From: an uncultured Clostridia bacterium
Lineage (GTDB): Bacteria; Bacillota; Clostridia; Peptostreptococcales; Anaerovoracaceae
Assembly (NCBI GenBank): GCA_934278925.1
Contig: CAKQWJ010000001.1
Coordinates: forward strand, 124,001 to 188,000
DNA length: 64,000 nt
Direction: 5' to 3'
Positions 26,232 to 35,789 of this stretch are shown piece after piece. A program made the position numbers and the translations under genes. Numbering within the stretch: position 1 is the stretch's first letter; every line of letters begins with the position of its first letter. The notes beneath the pieces were generated by a model that was not told where the DNA came from, searched no databases, and saw only the letters and a program-made list of their open reading frames with translations.

Positions 26232-26861
26232 CTACTGTTCCTCCTCATCCAGCATCTGCTGCAAGTATTCTCGAATTTCAGACTGTATGGCATCGATACT
26301 CCGAGATGCATCCAGGCGAATTACGCGGCGGGGATTGGCCTGCCATATTTTCAGATATCCTTCATAGACTCTGTAGTGAAAATTCAGCTTCTCCCGCTCC
26401 ATCCGATCCTGTACATCTTTTCCTATTCTTCCGCGACCGACTGCCGGATCCAAATCCATGAAAAAGGTTCTGTCCGGTTCCAGCCCATTCGTGGCATACC
26501 GATTCACTTCCTGAACCGCATCCCCCAGGCCTCTTCCGTATCCCTGATACGCTACGCTGGAATCCACGAAACGGTCGCAAATCACCACCTCACCGCGCTC
26601 CAGGGCCGGACGAATCCGTTCCGCCACGTGCTGTGCTCTGGCCGCTGCGTAAATCATCATCTCGGTGGTATCAGACATTTCCGTATTTTCTTTATCCAAA
26701 AGTATTTCGCGAAGCTTTTCGGATATGCCGGTCCCGCCGGGTTCTCTCGTAAGGAGAACGGTTTTCCCCAGGCTTTCCAAGTATTCCTTCATCATCTGAA
26801 TCTGTGTTGTTTTTCCGGCACCGTCCGGGCCTTCCAATGTGATAAAAATTCCTCTGCTCAT
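26232..26861 (-). CDS. tmk: Thymidylate kinase
   Basis: A 209-residue enzyme converting dTMP to dTDP. FITLEGPDGAGKTTQIQ is the P-loop near residue 10, LTREPGGTGISEKLR is the DRY/ERE-type dTMP-binding motif and VICDRFVDSSVAYQGYGRG the DRX motif. Length and order are typical. AGGAAATAATC precedes ATG 26861. It heads the tmk-holB-ricT-trmN6 cluster, with the micropeptide gene at 26887-27021 just upstream. Confidence 0.95.
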   Translation of the reverse strand: MSRGIFITLEGPDGAGKTTQIQMMKEYLESLGKTVLLTREPGGTGISEKLREILLDKENTEMSDTTEMMIYAAARAQHVAERIRPALERGEVVICDRFVDSSVAYQGYGRGLGDAVQEVNRYATNGLEPDRTFFMDLDPAVGRGRIGKDVQDRMEREKLNFHYRVYEGYLKIWQANPRRVIRLDASRSIDAIQSEIREYLQQMLDEEEQ

Positions 26862-26886
26862 GATTATTTCCTGCTCCCTTTCCGAT

Positions 26887-27021
26887 TCAATTCCGCTTCT
26901 TTCTCAGCATTTTGATTTGTTTTGCGAAGTTCAATGGAATATCTTTTCATTAAGAACACTCCTAAAAATAGAATCGGCAAAGTTACCAGAACCGCAAATA
27001 AATATTTCAGCACCGTCATAC
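26887..27021 (-). CDS. Small membrane protein, 44 aa, upstream of tmk
   Basis: ATG 27021 begins MTVLKYLFAVLVTLPILF, a membrane helix, followed by a short cytoplasmic tail with KQIKMLRKKRN and a stop at 26887, 25 bp before tmk. A GAAGGA ribosome binding site lies about 10 bp upstream. Single-helix micropeptides with a basic tail are common, but I recognise no family. It could be co-transcribed with tmk. Confidence 0.45.
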
Positions 27022-27112
27022 TCTTTTTTCCTTCACAGAATAATTCATATTATTATACCATATGAAGCCTTCAATAGATAGCACGGATTCGATTTGCCCT
27101 GTCGCTTTAGAA

Positions 27113-27152
27113 TGCAAAACGGACACCCACAGCGATTCACTGCGGATGTCCC
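27113..27152 (-). terminator. Intrinsic terminator after the LCP gene
   Basis: GGACACCCACAG (27121-27132) pairs with CTGCGGATGTCC (27140-27151), allowing G-U pairs, with a short loop; on the minus strand a TTTTGC follows. It lies 36 bp beyond the stop of the gene at 27188-28219. Confidence 0.65.
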
Positions 27153-27187
27153 GTTCTTCATGCTATTCTTTTTTTATCGCCGCTGCG

Positions 27188-28219
27188 TTAATACCTGCTG
27201 GCAATTCGGCTGATTTCCTGCACGGTAGCACTCGGTTCATAGTCCGGTTCATTGAATACCTTCTGATGGAATTTCTTTACATCGCTCGCCAAATCCGTCG
27301 CCTGCACGTAGGACACGCCGTCCACCATTCCGGCCGTCTTATTGTACGGAAAGCCCTTGCTGTCCCCTACATTCAATTTCTTCAGTTTCAACGCCAGGCT
27401 CATCATATCCTTGTTGGACAGATTCGTCTGAACCTCCGGCAGAATTGCACCGGCCACCTGATACAGGGTCTTTACGTCCATGCTCTTTGCCTTGGACAGA
27501 ATCTTCTTAAACACGATTCTCATACGGTCGGTACGTTTGTAGTCATCTCCTACACCCTTTCGAATTCGGCCGTAGGAAACCGATGCACAGCCATCCAAAA
27601 CCTGCTTGCCCGGTTTCTTTACGATTGTGTAGGATTTCTTTCCGACAATCTTCGCCGTTTCCTTGGTGTATTTATTCAATTCATCGATTTCGTAGTCTTC
27701 TACGTTAATCTCCAGACCGCCCATTTCATCTACCGCATCGGCAACGCCCTTGAAGTTCACCAGCGCATACTGATCGATATCCAGATCCATCGCCCGGTTC
27801 AGGGATGCGATGGACATCTCGGTGCTTCCGTAATAGTGAGCATGAGTAATCTTATCATAGGTAGAAGTATCTCCCATCTGAAGATAGGTATCACGATACA
27901 CCGATGTTAACGTAATTTCATCGGTAGAATTGTTAATGGATGCAATCATAATCATATCCGTACGAGAGTTCTTTACTTCACTCAAGTCACGGGTATCTAC
28001 ACCCAAAAGCAAAATATTGGTATATCCATCTACTTCATGTCGGTAAAGATCTGCAGAACTCTTTAAATCTACGCGATTTACGGTATTCAGAATCTTTGTG
28101 CCGGCCATTACAGCAGCGATTGCGCCAATCAACGCAATAATCAGAACAATCAACAGCGTGTTGACAATTCGTCTGCCGCGTCTTCTTCTGCGCGCTCTTG
28201 GACTTAACTTCTTTGCCAT
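27188..28219 (-). CDS. LytR-CpsA-Psr (LCP) family wall polymer ligase
   Basis: A 343-residue protein with a basic N-terminus (RARRRRRGRR), one membrane anchor (TLLIVLIIALIGAIAAV) and an extracellular LCP domain: NILLLGVDTRDL, NSRTDMIMIASIN, TLTSVYRDTYL and YGRIRKGVGDDYKRTDRMR hold the conserved Arg and Asp residues that bind pyrophosphate lipids. LCP enzymes transfer teichoic acids, capsule or other glycopolymers from undecaprenyl carriers to peptidoglycan. It is downstream of the sugar-phosphate transferase at 28304-29725, fitting a shared polymer pathway. Confidence 0.92.
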   Translation of the reverse strand: MAKKLSPRARRRRRGRRIVNTLLIVLIIALIGAIAAVMAGTKILNTVNRVDLKSSADLYRHEVDGYTNILLLGVDTRDLSEVKNSRTDMIMIASINNSTDEITLTSVYRDTYLQMGDTSTYDKITHAHYYGSTEMSIASLNRAMDLDIDQYALVNFKGVADAVDEMGGLEINVEDYEIDELNKYTKETAKIVGKKSYTIVKKPGKQVLDGCASVSYGRIRKGVGDDYKRTDRMRIVFKKILSKAKSMDVKTLYQVAGAILPEVQTNLSNKDMMSLALKLKKLNVGDSKGFPYNKTAGMVDGVSYVQATDLASDVKKFHQKVFNEPDYEPSATVQEISRIASRY

Positions 28220-28303
28220 AAAATCTCCTCTCAGAAGTCTGAATAATCAAAAACTCCCGTATATTATATAACAAGCTTGCTTTTATTGCAAATGCAACCT
28301 GCG

Positions 28304-29725
28304 CTACTCGTCATCATCCAACGCTTTACGAATCTTTTCTACTTCATCTTCCTTCAGCTGCTCCAGTTCCTCTGCCTTGTCGAAGCCTTCGGTACTGTCT
28401 TTCTGGAAGAGAATTCGAATGGTCCGGAAAATCATCTTGATATCCAACACCAAAGAATAATCTTCGATATACATCAAATCCAATCGCAGCTTATCGTACG
28501 CCGATGTATTGTACCTGCCGTAAATCTGTGCATATCCGGTCAATCCACCCTTTACCTTTTCGCGGTAAATGAATTCCGGGATTTCGCGAGAATACTTCTC
28601 CACGTGTTCCACCCGTTCCGGCCGAGGTCCGACAATGCTCATATCACCTTTCAGAATGTTAAAGAGCTGCGGAAGTTCGTCGATTCGTGTGGCACGAATA
28701 ATTCTTCCCACCTTCGTGATTCTCGGATCCTGATCCACCGCGGGAATCGGTTTATTGTATTTCTCCGCATCAACAATCATGCTTCGGAACTTGATTACAT
28801 TGAAGTGCTTTCCGTTGCGGGTGACCCTTTCCTGTCGGAAGAATACCGGACCGCCATCATCCAGCTTAATGAATATCGCTGTTATCAGCATAATTACCGA
28901 TGCCGGAATCATGGCAATGAGGCAAAGTACCACATCCATGATGCGCTTTGTCATTCTCTGCGTTAAGGTTAACCCCTTTCCGTGGGTAACTACAATCGGT
29001 GTATCCAGCAGGTTGAAGTCGTCGGCCCCTCGAATGATGATATCAGAAATCTTCGGAACCACGTAAGCATCAATCCCATTGAAATAACAGTATTTCAGGA
29101 TATTATTTCTCTTTTTCCCCGGAAGATCGTTGATGATAACCCCATCATATCGGTTAATCTCCGATAGGATATCGATGAAATCTGCATCTACCGATATTGC
29201 CTTAGACACATGATACTGGGACAGCCGATTGTTGGCCTTGAATTGCAGCTTCAATGCGTTTTCCGTGCCGTAAATCATCACCATGTTTTTCTTGGAATGA
29301 AGATGGAAATATATCTTCGTAAATAAAAAACACGCAACAATAGACATCAGCAGCTGTACTCCCGTCAGCTTCACCATCGGCATTACCGGAATCATTCCGT
29401 TTCCAATCAGCGACAGCTGCCAATAGGAAATAAAATTAACCATGAAAATAGAAACGCCCTGGGAAATGACCACATCCAGTCGCTTCAAATACCCCCAACG
29501 GAAACCTTCCGTCCACACAAATCCGATAATCAACAGAAGTGCATATACCCCGGCGATTACAAATCTCCCCCGGTGCTGCAGTGGCGGGAACAGTGCCGCA
29601 TCGTACTGATATCGCCAAAAATAGAAATAAATCGCCGAAAGAACTGCAATTTCTGCGATGCATTCCAGTTTGTCCACCACATCATTAACATATGAGTTAT
29701 CTTTAATTTTATTCTTTTTCTTCAT
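28304..29725 (-). CDS. Undecaprenyl-phosphate sugar phosphotransferase (bacterial sugar transferase family)
   Basis: A 473-residue polyisoprenyl-phosphate hexose-1-phosphate transferase of the WbaP/EpsL-like type. Four membrane helices occupy the first 130 residues; a nucleotide-binding-like CoA domain follows; a further membrane segment (MDVVLCLIAMIPASVIML) leads to the catalytic domain with PVFFRQERVTRNGKHFNVIKFRSM (read as RQERV and FNVIKFRSM), RIDELPQLFNILKGDMSIVGPRPE (RIDELPQ, GPRPE) and GLTGYAQIYGRYN. It would start a lipid-linked glycan at the membrane. The LCP gene follows 84 bp downstream. Confidence 0.9.
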   Translation of the reverse strand: MKKKNKIKDNSYVNDVVDKLECIAEIAVLSAIYFYFWRYQYDAALFPPLQHRGRFVIAGVYALLLIIGFVWTEGFRWGYLKRLDVVISQGVSIFMVNFISYWQLSLIGNGMIPVMPMVKLTGVQLLMSIVACFLFTKIYFHLHSKKNMVMIYGTENALKLQFKANNRLSQYHVSKAISVDADFIDILSEINRYDGVIINDLPGKKRNNILKYCYFNGIDAYVVPKISDIIIRGADDFNLLDTPIVVTHGKGLTLTQRMTKRIMDVVLCLIAMIPASVIMLITAIFIKLDDGGPVFFRQERVTRNGKHFNVIKFRSMIVDAEKYNKPIPAVDQDPRITKVGRIIRATRIDELPQLFNILKGDMSIVGPRPERVEHVEKYSREIPEFIYREKVKGGLTGYAQIYGRYNTSAYDKLRLDLMYIEDYSLVLDIKMIFRTIRILFQKDSTEGFDKAEELEQLKEDEVEKIRKALDDDE

Positions 29726-29825
29726 ATTCTTCTTTCACTCAAAAACTATTTTTTCTATTGTATTATTATAACAATTTTCCGATGAAATACAAGGGCAGAC
29801 CTTTTCTCGCTGTCGTTAAAACAGC

Positions 29826-29861
29826 AAATGGCTTCGGGAATTGTTGAAGTTTCCCGAAGCC
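29826..29861 (-). terminator. Intrinsic terminator after the CHAP-repeat gene
   Basis: GGCTTCGGGAA (29830-29840) and TTCCCGAAGCC (29851-29861) form an 11-bp perfect stem with a 10-nt loop. On the minus strand it is followed by ATTTGCTGTTTT. It lies 28 bp past the stop of the gene at 29890. Confidence 0.8.
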
Positions 29862-29889
29862 ACTCATTATAAATTCAGCTGACTTTTCC

Positions 29890-32058
29890 TTATCGGATGA
29901 CACGCATAACACCTTTAATCCAACTGTTTGTCAAGGAATAGGTTTTCTGCTTCACCTCTCCGTTCCGGGTACTGCCTGTATTTCCCTCAATGGTGGTAAT
30001 AACATTTCCGGATACGGATTTCACCAATCCAACATGGGAACTGGAACCAAAGATAATGATATCTCCGGCTTTCGCCTTGTTGGCGCTCACCCAGATTTTC
30101 TTCTTGTTCGCATAAGCAGAATAGGATGGAACATAGCCCAAATTGCCATAGTCCTCGATATCCTTAATTAAACTGTACAGACCCGCCTTCTTGAAACACC
30201 AGGTGACGAAAGTTCCGCACCATGGAGTAGAATCGCCGTTTCGGAATTTTGTGCCGAAATATGCTTCCCAATACTTCTTGCCGGTCTTGGTTCCCACTTC
30301 CTTCTGCGCAATCTTCATTAATTCCGTTCCGGTAGTGGATTTCTGCGCCGTCAGAACCCCCATGCTGTCTGCTTTATAGGTAGTTCCTCCGGTGGTAATT
30401 GTGGTGGAAACGGCAATTTTTCCGCCCGTCTTTACGTAATACTTCTTTCCGCTTACGGTAATCAATCCTGCCGTAGTCTTCACCGCTCCGGTGCCGTCAG
30501 CATAGTAGTACGAGGAACCGTATTTGAATCGCCCGGTACCCAACTTTCCGCTGGCATATGCTTTATAGGTCTTGCCGTCCTTCGTGAAGGTGTGGCCCCA
30601 GAAAATAGCACCGCCGTTCTGGATGTAGTAGGTACCGCCATCTACTACCAGAAAACCTTCCTGCGTTACGATTTCGCCCTTCTTACCGGCATAATACTTG
30701 ATTTCAGAATCTTGAAAGAATCCGGTTTTCAACGTTCCGTCTGCATTTGCCATGTACTTCTTCGAACCGACGGTAATCAGTTCGTTCATCACCACGGTGC
30801 CGTTCTTGTCCACGTAGTAATACTTCTTCTTGAAACCTACCACACCGGCCTTGGATGCAATCACTCCGTCCGCATCTGCATAGTAATACTTGCTACCATA
30901 CTTGAAGATTCCGATTCCCAGACGGCCATCCGAGAAGGCCTTGTACTTCTTCCCATTCACGGTGAAAGTATGTCCTAATTCAATCTTGCCGCCCTTCTGC
31001 ACGTAGTAACGATTGCCGGAGTATTCTACAAATCCGGCAGTGGTCTTCACCACGCCGTATTTATCCGCATAGAAACGAGCGGTGGTTCCATACTTAAACA
31101 CACCGGTACCCAGTTTTCCGGTGGAGTATGCCTTGTAGGTCTTTCCTTTTACCTTAAAGGTTCGGCCGCATTCCAATCTTCCGGCATTCTTTGTAATGTA
31201 ATAGCGGTATCCGTTCCAAGTGATAAAGCCGGCTTTCGTACGAACCACACCATACTTATCTGCATAGAAATGGGCTTTCGTTCCATATTTAAATACCCCG
31301 GTGCCCAGCTTTCCGTTTCCGTAAGCTTTGTACATCTTTCCACTCACTTTGAACGTCCGGCCGCATTCAATTCGACCTTTATTCTTTGTGATGTAATACC
31401 GATTTCCATTCCAAGTGATAAATCCTGCCTTGGTGCGTACCACACCGTTTTTGTCTGCATAGAAGCGAGCTACCGTGCCGTATTTGAACACACCGGTGCC
31501 AATCTTTCCCGTAGAATACGCTTTATATGTCTTTCCGGACACTTTAAAAGTCCGACCGGCCATAATCTTTCCGCCCTTTGTAACATAATAGCGATATCCA
31601 TCGCTGGTCACAAAACCGGCCGACTCTTTAATCACACCCTTCGAATCGGAATAGTAATGACTTCCACCGTATTTATTCACACCGTACAGCAGATGTCCGT
31701 TTTTATCAAAGCAATATTTCTTCCCGGAAATAGATTTAATCTCATCCTTATAGTACTTTCCGGTCTTATAGAAATAATAGCGATACCCACCGATAGAATG
31801 CCATCCATTTGACATGTTCGTTGCCTCGGATGATGCAATCACCGATCGACCTCTTACCGAAAAAGTCTGCATTCTGGCATTTCCGTCGCTGTTAATCGCC
31901 CCATCACTGTTAACGTTTCCATCGCTGTTGATGGCCGCTGCATCACTGTTCGGCGCTCCGGTTGTTGCTGCATTTGCCGGAACAACAGTGAATAGGAGCA
32001 GTACTGTTGCCAATGTCAGGCTTACTATTCTTTTTCCCAATTGTCTTCTCTTATTCAT
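29890..32058 (-). CDS. Secreted CHAP-domain wall hydrolase with choline-binding-like repeats
   Basis: A 722-residue secreted protein. A signal peptide (basic start, VSLTLATVLLLFTVVPANAA) is followed by a low-complexity INSDG repeat near residues 40-60. Residues about 85-590 hold some ten tandem wall-binding repeats of about 65 residues built on GYRYYxTKxGK, FKVxGKTYKAYSxGKLGTGVFKYG and FYADKxGVVxTKAGF, similar to choline/glucan-binding repeats. The C-terminal CHAP domain has TPWCGTFVTWCF (Cys), SSHVGLVKSV (His) and IEGNTG (Asn). It should cut peptidoglycan while held on a wall polymer. An inverted repeat lies in its 5' leader. Confidence 0.88.
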   Translation of the reverse strand: MNKRRQLGKRIVSLTLATVLLLFTVVPANAATTGAPNSDAAAINSDGNVNSDGAINSDGNARMQTFSVRGRSVIASSEATNMSNGWHSIGGYRYYFYKTGKYYKDEIKSISGKKYCFDKNGHLLYGVNKYGGSHYYSDSKGVIKESAGFVTSDGYRYYVTKGGKIMAGRTFKVSGKTYKAYSTGKIGTGVFKYGTVARFYADKNGVVRTKAGFITWNGNRYYITKNKGRIECGRTFKVSGKMYKAYGNGKLGTGVFKYGTKAHFYADKYGVVRTKAGFITWNGYRYYITKNAGRLECGRTFKVKGKTYKAYSTGKLGTGVFKYGTTARFYADKYGVVKTTAGFVEYSGNRYYVQKGGKIELGHTFTVNGKKYKAFSDGRLGIGIFKYGSKYYYADADGVIASKAGVVGFKKKYYYVDKNGTVVMNELITVGSKKYMANADGTLKTGFFQDSEIKYYAGKKGEIVTQEGFLVVDGGTYYIQNGGAIFWGHTFTKDGKTYKAYASGKLGTGRFKYGSSYYYADGTGAVKTTAGLITVSGKKYYVKTGGKIAVSTTITTGGTTYKADSMGVLTAQKSTTGTELMKIAQKEVGTKTGKKYWEAYFGTKFRNGDSTPWCGTFVTWCFKKAGLYSLIKDIEDYGNLGYVPSYSAYANKKKIWVSANKAKAGDIIIFGSSSHVGLVKSVSGNVITTIEGNTGSTRNGEVKQKTYSLTNSWIKGVMRVIR

Positions 32059-32077
32059 AATTATACCGCCTTAATCA

Positions 32078-32114
32078 GTTTACCGATAAAAGCATTGTAA
32101 CATTATCGGTAAAC
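32078..32114. promoter_or_regulatory. 12-bp inverted repeat in the leader of the CHAP gene
   Basis: GTTTACCGATAA (32078-32089) and TTATCGGTAAAC (32103-32114) are exact inverted copies with a 13-nt spacer. The repeat starts 20 bp upstream of the ATG of the gene at 29890-32058 (minus strand). It could be an operator or an RNA hairpin limiting ribosome access. Confidence 0.5.
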
Positions 32115-32163
32115 CGATTCAAGATAAAATCAAAATAATTATTGGTTAACTCTCAATTTCCAG

Positions 32164-32190
32164 TAAAAAAACAACGAGGCAAATGCCTCG
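32164..32190 (-). terminator. Intrinsic terminator after phosphoglucomutase
   Basis: CGAGGC (32175-32180), loop AAAT and GCCTCG (32185-32190), followed on the minus strand by TTGTTTTTTT. It lies 10 bp beyond the stop of the gene at 32201. Confidence 0.85.
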
Positions 32191-32200
32191 CTGTCTGTTT

Positions 32201-33919
32201 CTATTTCCGATCCAATATCTCCCGAATGTCCTGAATCAATTGCTTGGATACCGTATTCAGCCGGCTTTCCGCCGCTGTTTTTTCGCCGTAGAAACCGAAA
32301 TAAACCTTCAGTTTCGGTTCCGTACCGGATGGACGAATCGCAATCCAGTCCATATCGTTCAGCTCATAGATGAGCAGGTTGGACTCCGGCATCCGATCGA
32401 TAAATGTCTTTACATCTCGGTAATAGAGATCTTTTCCCATCGCCCCAAGCTTTCCGTTGAGGAGGCGATAGTGATCCATGCAGCGTCGAATCTGCTCTGC
32501 CCCTTCCGGACCGGAACAATCGATGGAGACGTTTTTCTCCGCCGCATATCCATACAGACGATAAATCGCCTTCAGCTGATCCATCAGACGCAAGCCGTAG
32601 GACTTGGAGACCGCCGCCATCTCCGCAATGGCCAAGCAAGCCGCTACCGCATCCTTATCTCTCACTTCGGAATGGAACATAAAGCCATTTCCTTCTTCAA
32701 AACCAAACCGGAAGGTTCCGGACTCCTCCGCTTCATGATTTCGAATGCACTCTGCAAAATGTCGGGAACCCGTTAAGGTTTCAATCAGTTTCACGTTATA
32801 CCGCTTTGCAATTACACGGGCCAGGTTGGAAGAAACTACAGAAGTAATGCAGTAATCGTTTTCCGAAAGCTCCCCTCTTGCACTTTTCGTCGCCAGAATA
32901 TATTCCATCAGCAGGAGCCCGATTTGATTGCCGCTGAGCATCTGATACCCGCCGTCATCGTCCAGCACTGCAACACCCAATCGATCGGAATCCGGGTCCG
33001 TTGCAATAATAACATCTGCAGCCACTGCTCTTGCGTATTTCTTTGCCAGAGCAAAACTGTCTTCCCGTTCCGGATTCGGCACCCGAAGCGTTGGAAAATT
33101 GCCGTCCGGCTTTTCCTGCTCCGACACCATAAATACGCGACAGAATCCGTTTTCATTCAGCACTCGAAGAACCGGTTTCGCACCGGCACCGTTCAACGGG
33201 GAGTACACAATACGAAGCCGAGCTTTGGAATCCTGAGACAATTTCTGGGAAATCTTCATACCGTGAAGCATCTCCATATAGGCATCATCCCAGTTTTTTC
33301 CAAGATATGTTACCTGTTCCTTCTGAACGTAATCTTCCAGCGGCAGCATTTCCGCCAGATAGTCCACTACATCCTCGAATTCCGGCATGCGGTCCTGAAC
33401 CGCATTCGCTCCGGCCGGACTCAACTGTCCGCCGTCATTTCCATACACCTTGAATCCGTTGTACTCCCGCGGATTGTGAGACGCGGTAATCATTACACCG
33501 CCGGCGGTACGGTAATGGCGGATTCCGAAAGAGAGCATCGGAACCGGGCGCAGCTGATCGGAGAGGTATACTTTTATCCCTTCACACGCCAACACCCTGG
33601 CTGTAATTTCGGCAAAATCTTTGGAATGATTCCTCGAATCGTAGCATACGATAACCCCTTCTTCGGAAGCATCCGAAGCCTGAAGGCATGCCGCCAGTCC
33701 TTTCGCGGCGGACGCAATGGTGTAGATGTTGATTCGATTGGTACCGGCGCCCATCACTGCGCGAAGGCCTGCCGTACCAAAAGCAAGATTTTCACTGAAT
33801 CGTTCCGTAATATCTTCCGGCGAGCTTATAATATTCAGTAGTTCCCGGCGAATCAGCGGGTCCACATTCTTCGCATTTATCCATGCGGTGTATTTCTGAA
33901 CTGCTCTGCTCTCTTCCAT
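32201..33919 (-). CDS. Phosphoglucomutase / phosphomannomutase, alpha-D-phosphohexomutase family
   Basis: A 572-residue cytosolic mutase interconverting hexose 1- and 6-phosphates. FGTAGLRAVMGAGTNRIN at the N-terminus, MITASHNPREYNGFKVYG with the phosphoserine, ATDPDSDRLGVAV for metal binding, FEEGNGFMF for substrate and RPSGTEPKLKVYF for phosphate binding are all present. Length matches the PgcA/PGM type rather than GlmM. It would provide glucose 1-phosphate to RfbA and to the nucleotidyltransferase nearby. Confidence 0.93.
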   Translation of the reverse strand: MEESRAVQKYTAWINAKNVDPLIRRELLNIISSPEDITERFSENLAFGTAGLRAVMGAGTNRINIYTIASAAKGLAACLQASDASEEGVIVCYDSRNHSKDFAEITARVLACEGIKVYLSDQLRPVPMLSFGIRHYRTAGGVMITASHNPREYNGFKVYGNDGGQLSPAGANAVQDRMPEFEDVVDYLAEMLPLEDYVQKEQVTYLGKNWDDAYMEMLHGMKISQKLSQDSKARLRIVYSPLNGAGAKPVLRVLNENGFCRVFMVSEQEKPDGNFPTLRVPNPEREDSFALAKKYARAVAADVIIATDPDSDRLGVAVLDDDGGYQMLSGNQIGLLLMEYILATKSARGELSENDYCITSVVSSNLARVIAKRYNVKLIETLTGSRHFAECIRNHEAEESGTFRFGFEEGNGFMFHSEVRDKDAVAACLAIAEMAAVSKSYGLRLMDQLKAIYRLYGYAAEKNVSIDCSGPEGAEQIRRCMDHYRLLNGKLGAMGKDLYYRDVKTFIDRMPESNLLIYELNDMDWIAIRPSGTEPKLKVYFGFYGEKTAAESRLNTVSKQLIQDIREILDRK

Positions 33920-33952
33920 AGTATCATCCTTTCTAAGGCGTGATTTTTTTGT

Positions 33953-35788
33953 TTACTCTACCGTAACGCTCTTCGCCAAATTTCTCGGTTTGTCAATTTC
34001 GCAGCCCTTCGCTTTGGCAACGTAATATGCGTACAACTGCAGCGGCACTACGCTGAGAAGAGGTGTTAACTCGTCTTTCGTTCTCGGAATATAGAACACC
34101 TCATCGGAATGCGCTTCAATTCCGCTGTTTCCTTCCTGCGCCAGAGAGATGATATGAGCGTTTCTCGCCTTGACTTCCTGAATATTGGAAACCATCTTAT
34201 CGAACAATCTCTCCTGAGTTGCCAGCGCCCACACGATGGTGCGCGGCTCCATCAACGCAATTGTACCGTGCTTCAATTCTCCTGCTGCAATCGCAAAGGA
34301 GTTGATATAGGAAATCTCCTTCAATTTGAGGGAGCCTTCATAAGCAACACTGGAATCCACACCACGACCGATGTAGAATACCTGATCTCGGTCATACAGG
34401 CGATTTGCCAGTGCTTCAATTTCCGGTGCCATTTTCAGAACATCCTCCAGCTTTCCGGAAATCGCATTCAAATCCTGTACGAAATTATCGTATTCTTCGG
34501 AAGAAATGGCATCGTTCAAATCAGCAAAGAACAGTGCCAGCAGGTACATGCACACCAGCTGAGTGGTATACGCCTTCGTAGATGCCACGGCAATCTCCGG
34601 TCCGGCCTGCGTGTAGAACACATCGTCACTTTCTCTTGCTACGGTGCTGCCCACCACATTGACAACGGACAGTACGCGAGCCCCCTTCCGCTTTGCTTCT
34701 CTCATGGCTTCCAAAGTGTCTGCCGTCTCGCCGGACTGGCTGATTGCAATGAACAGGGTATGCTCATCCACAAACGGATCCCGATAACGGAATTCCGAAG
34801 CGATGTCCACTTCTACCGGAATTCGAGCCAGCTTCTCGATTACGTATCTTCCCACCAAACCGGCATGGTATGCGGTTCCGCAGGCAACGATTACGATTTT
34901 GTTAATCTTCTCGAAGTCCTCCTTGGTGAGCTTTACGGTCTCCTGCAGGTGCACGCGGCCGTTATCGTCCAGATTTCGGCTCAAGGTTTCCCGGATTGCC
35001 GCCGGCTGCTCGTAAATTTCTTTTAGCATGAAATGCTCGTATCCGCCCTTTTCGGCCGCACTGACATCCCAATCCACATGCATCATCGGACGCTCAATCA
35101 AATGATCTTCTTCATCATAAATGCTGACGGAATCCTTTGTCAATACAACGGTATCCCCATTTTCCAGAAGGTATACGTCCTTCGTATATGCCAGCAGTGC
35201 GGAGAAGTCCGATGCCACAAAATTACAATTGTTTCCGATGCCGACAATCAGCGGTGCATTCTTTCGATATGCCACGAACTGATCCGGCTGGTCTTTTGCC
35301 ACGACAGCGATCGCGTAGGTTCCCTTCATCTCCGAAATCGCCTGATCCAGCGCCTTTTTCAAATCGTGAAGCTGATGATAGTACTTGCTGATCAGCATGG
35401 TCGCCACTTCCGTATCGGTCTCCGTACGGAAAACCACACCTTCTTTTTCCAGCTCTGCCTTCAGCTCTACATAATTCTCGACGGTTCCGTTGTGAACCAC
35501 AGCGATGGTTCCGTCCATATCCATATGCGGATGGGAATTCAAATCCGAAGGCGCACCATGGGTTGCCCAGCGTGTGTGGCCGATTCCAACATGACCGCCC
35601 AGGCGCTCATCCCCAATCAGTTTTTCCAGATTGCTGATGGCACCTACGTGCTTTCTCAATTCGATTTTACCGTGATTCACTACAGCGATGCCGGCAGAAT
35701 CGTATCCACGATACTCCAGCTTCTTCAATCCGTTAATGATGATATCCTGAGGTTCTTTTGTTCCAATATATCCTACAATGCCACACAT
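33953..35788 (-). CDS. glmS: Glutamine-fructose-6-phosphate aminotransferase (isomerizing)
   Basis: A 611-residue enzyme making glucosamine 6-phosphate from fructose 6-phosphate and glutamine, the first step to UDP-GlcNAc. The N-terminal glutaminase starts MCGIVGYIG with the catalytic Cys after Met removal; two SIS domains follow (AISQSGETADTLEAMR; FYIGRGVDSSVAYEGSLKLKE read in parts), ending LAKSVTVE. The preceding gene ends only 2 bp upstream, so no glmS ribozyme leader fits here. It belongs to the cda-glm cluster on the same strand. Confidence 0.96.
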   Translation of the reverse strand: MCGIVGYIGTKEPQDIIINGLKKLEYRGYDSAGIAVVNHGKIELRKHVGAISNLEKLIGDERLGGHVGIGHTRWATHGAPSDLNSHPHMDMDGTIAVVHNGTVENYVELKAELEKEGVVFRTETDTEVATMLISKYYHQLHDLKKALDQAISEMKGTYAIAVVAKDQPDQFVAYRKNAPLIVGIGNNCNFVASDFSALLAYTKDVYLLENGDTVVLTKDSVSIYDEEDHLIERPMMHVDWDVSAAEKGGYEHFMLKEIYEQPAAIRETLSRNLDDNGRVHLQETVKLTKEDFEKINKIVIVACGTAYHAGLVGRYVIEKLARIPVEVDIASEFRYRDPFVDEHTLFIAISQSGETADTLEAMREAKRKGARVLSVVNVVGSTVARESDDVFYTQAGPEIAVASTKAYTTQLVCMYLLALFFADLNDAISSEEYDNFVQDLNAISGKLEDVLKMAPEIEALANRLYDRDQVFYIGRGVDSSVAYEGSLKLKEISYINSFAIAAGELKHGTIALMEPRTIVWALATQERLFDKMVSNIQEVKARNAHIISLAQEGNSGIEAHSDEVFYIPRTKDELTPLLSVVPLQLYAYYVAKAKGCEIDKPRNLAKSVTVE

Positions 35789-35789
35789 A

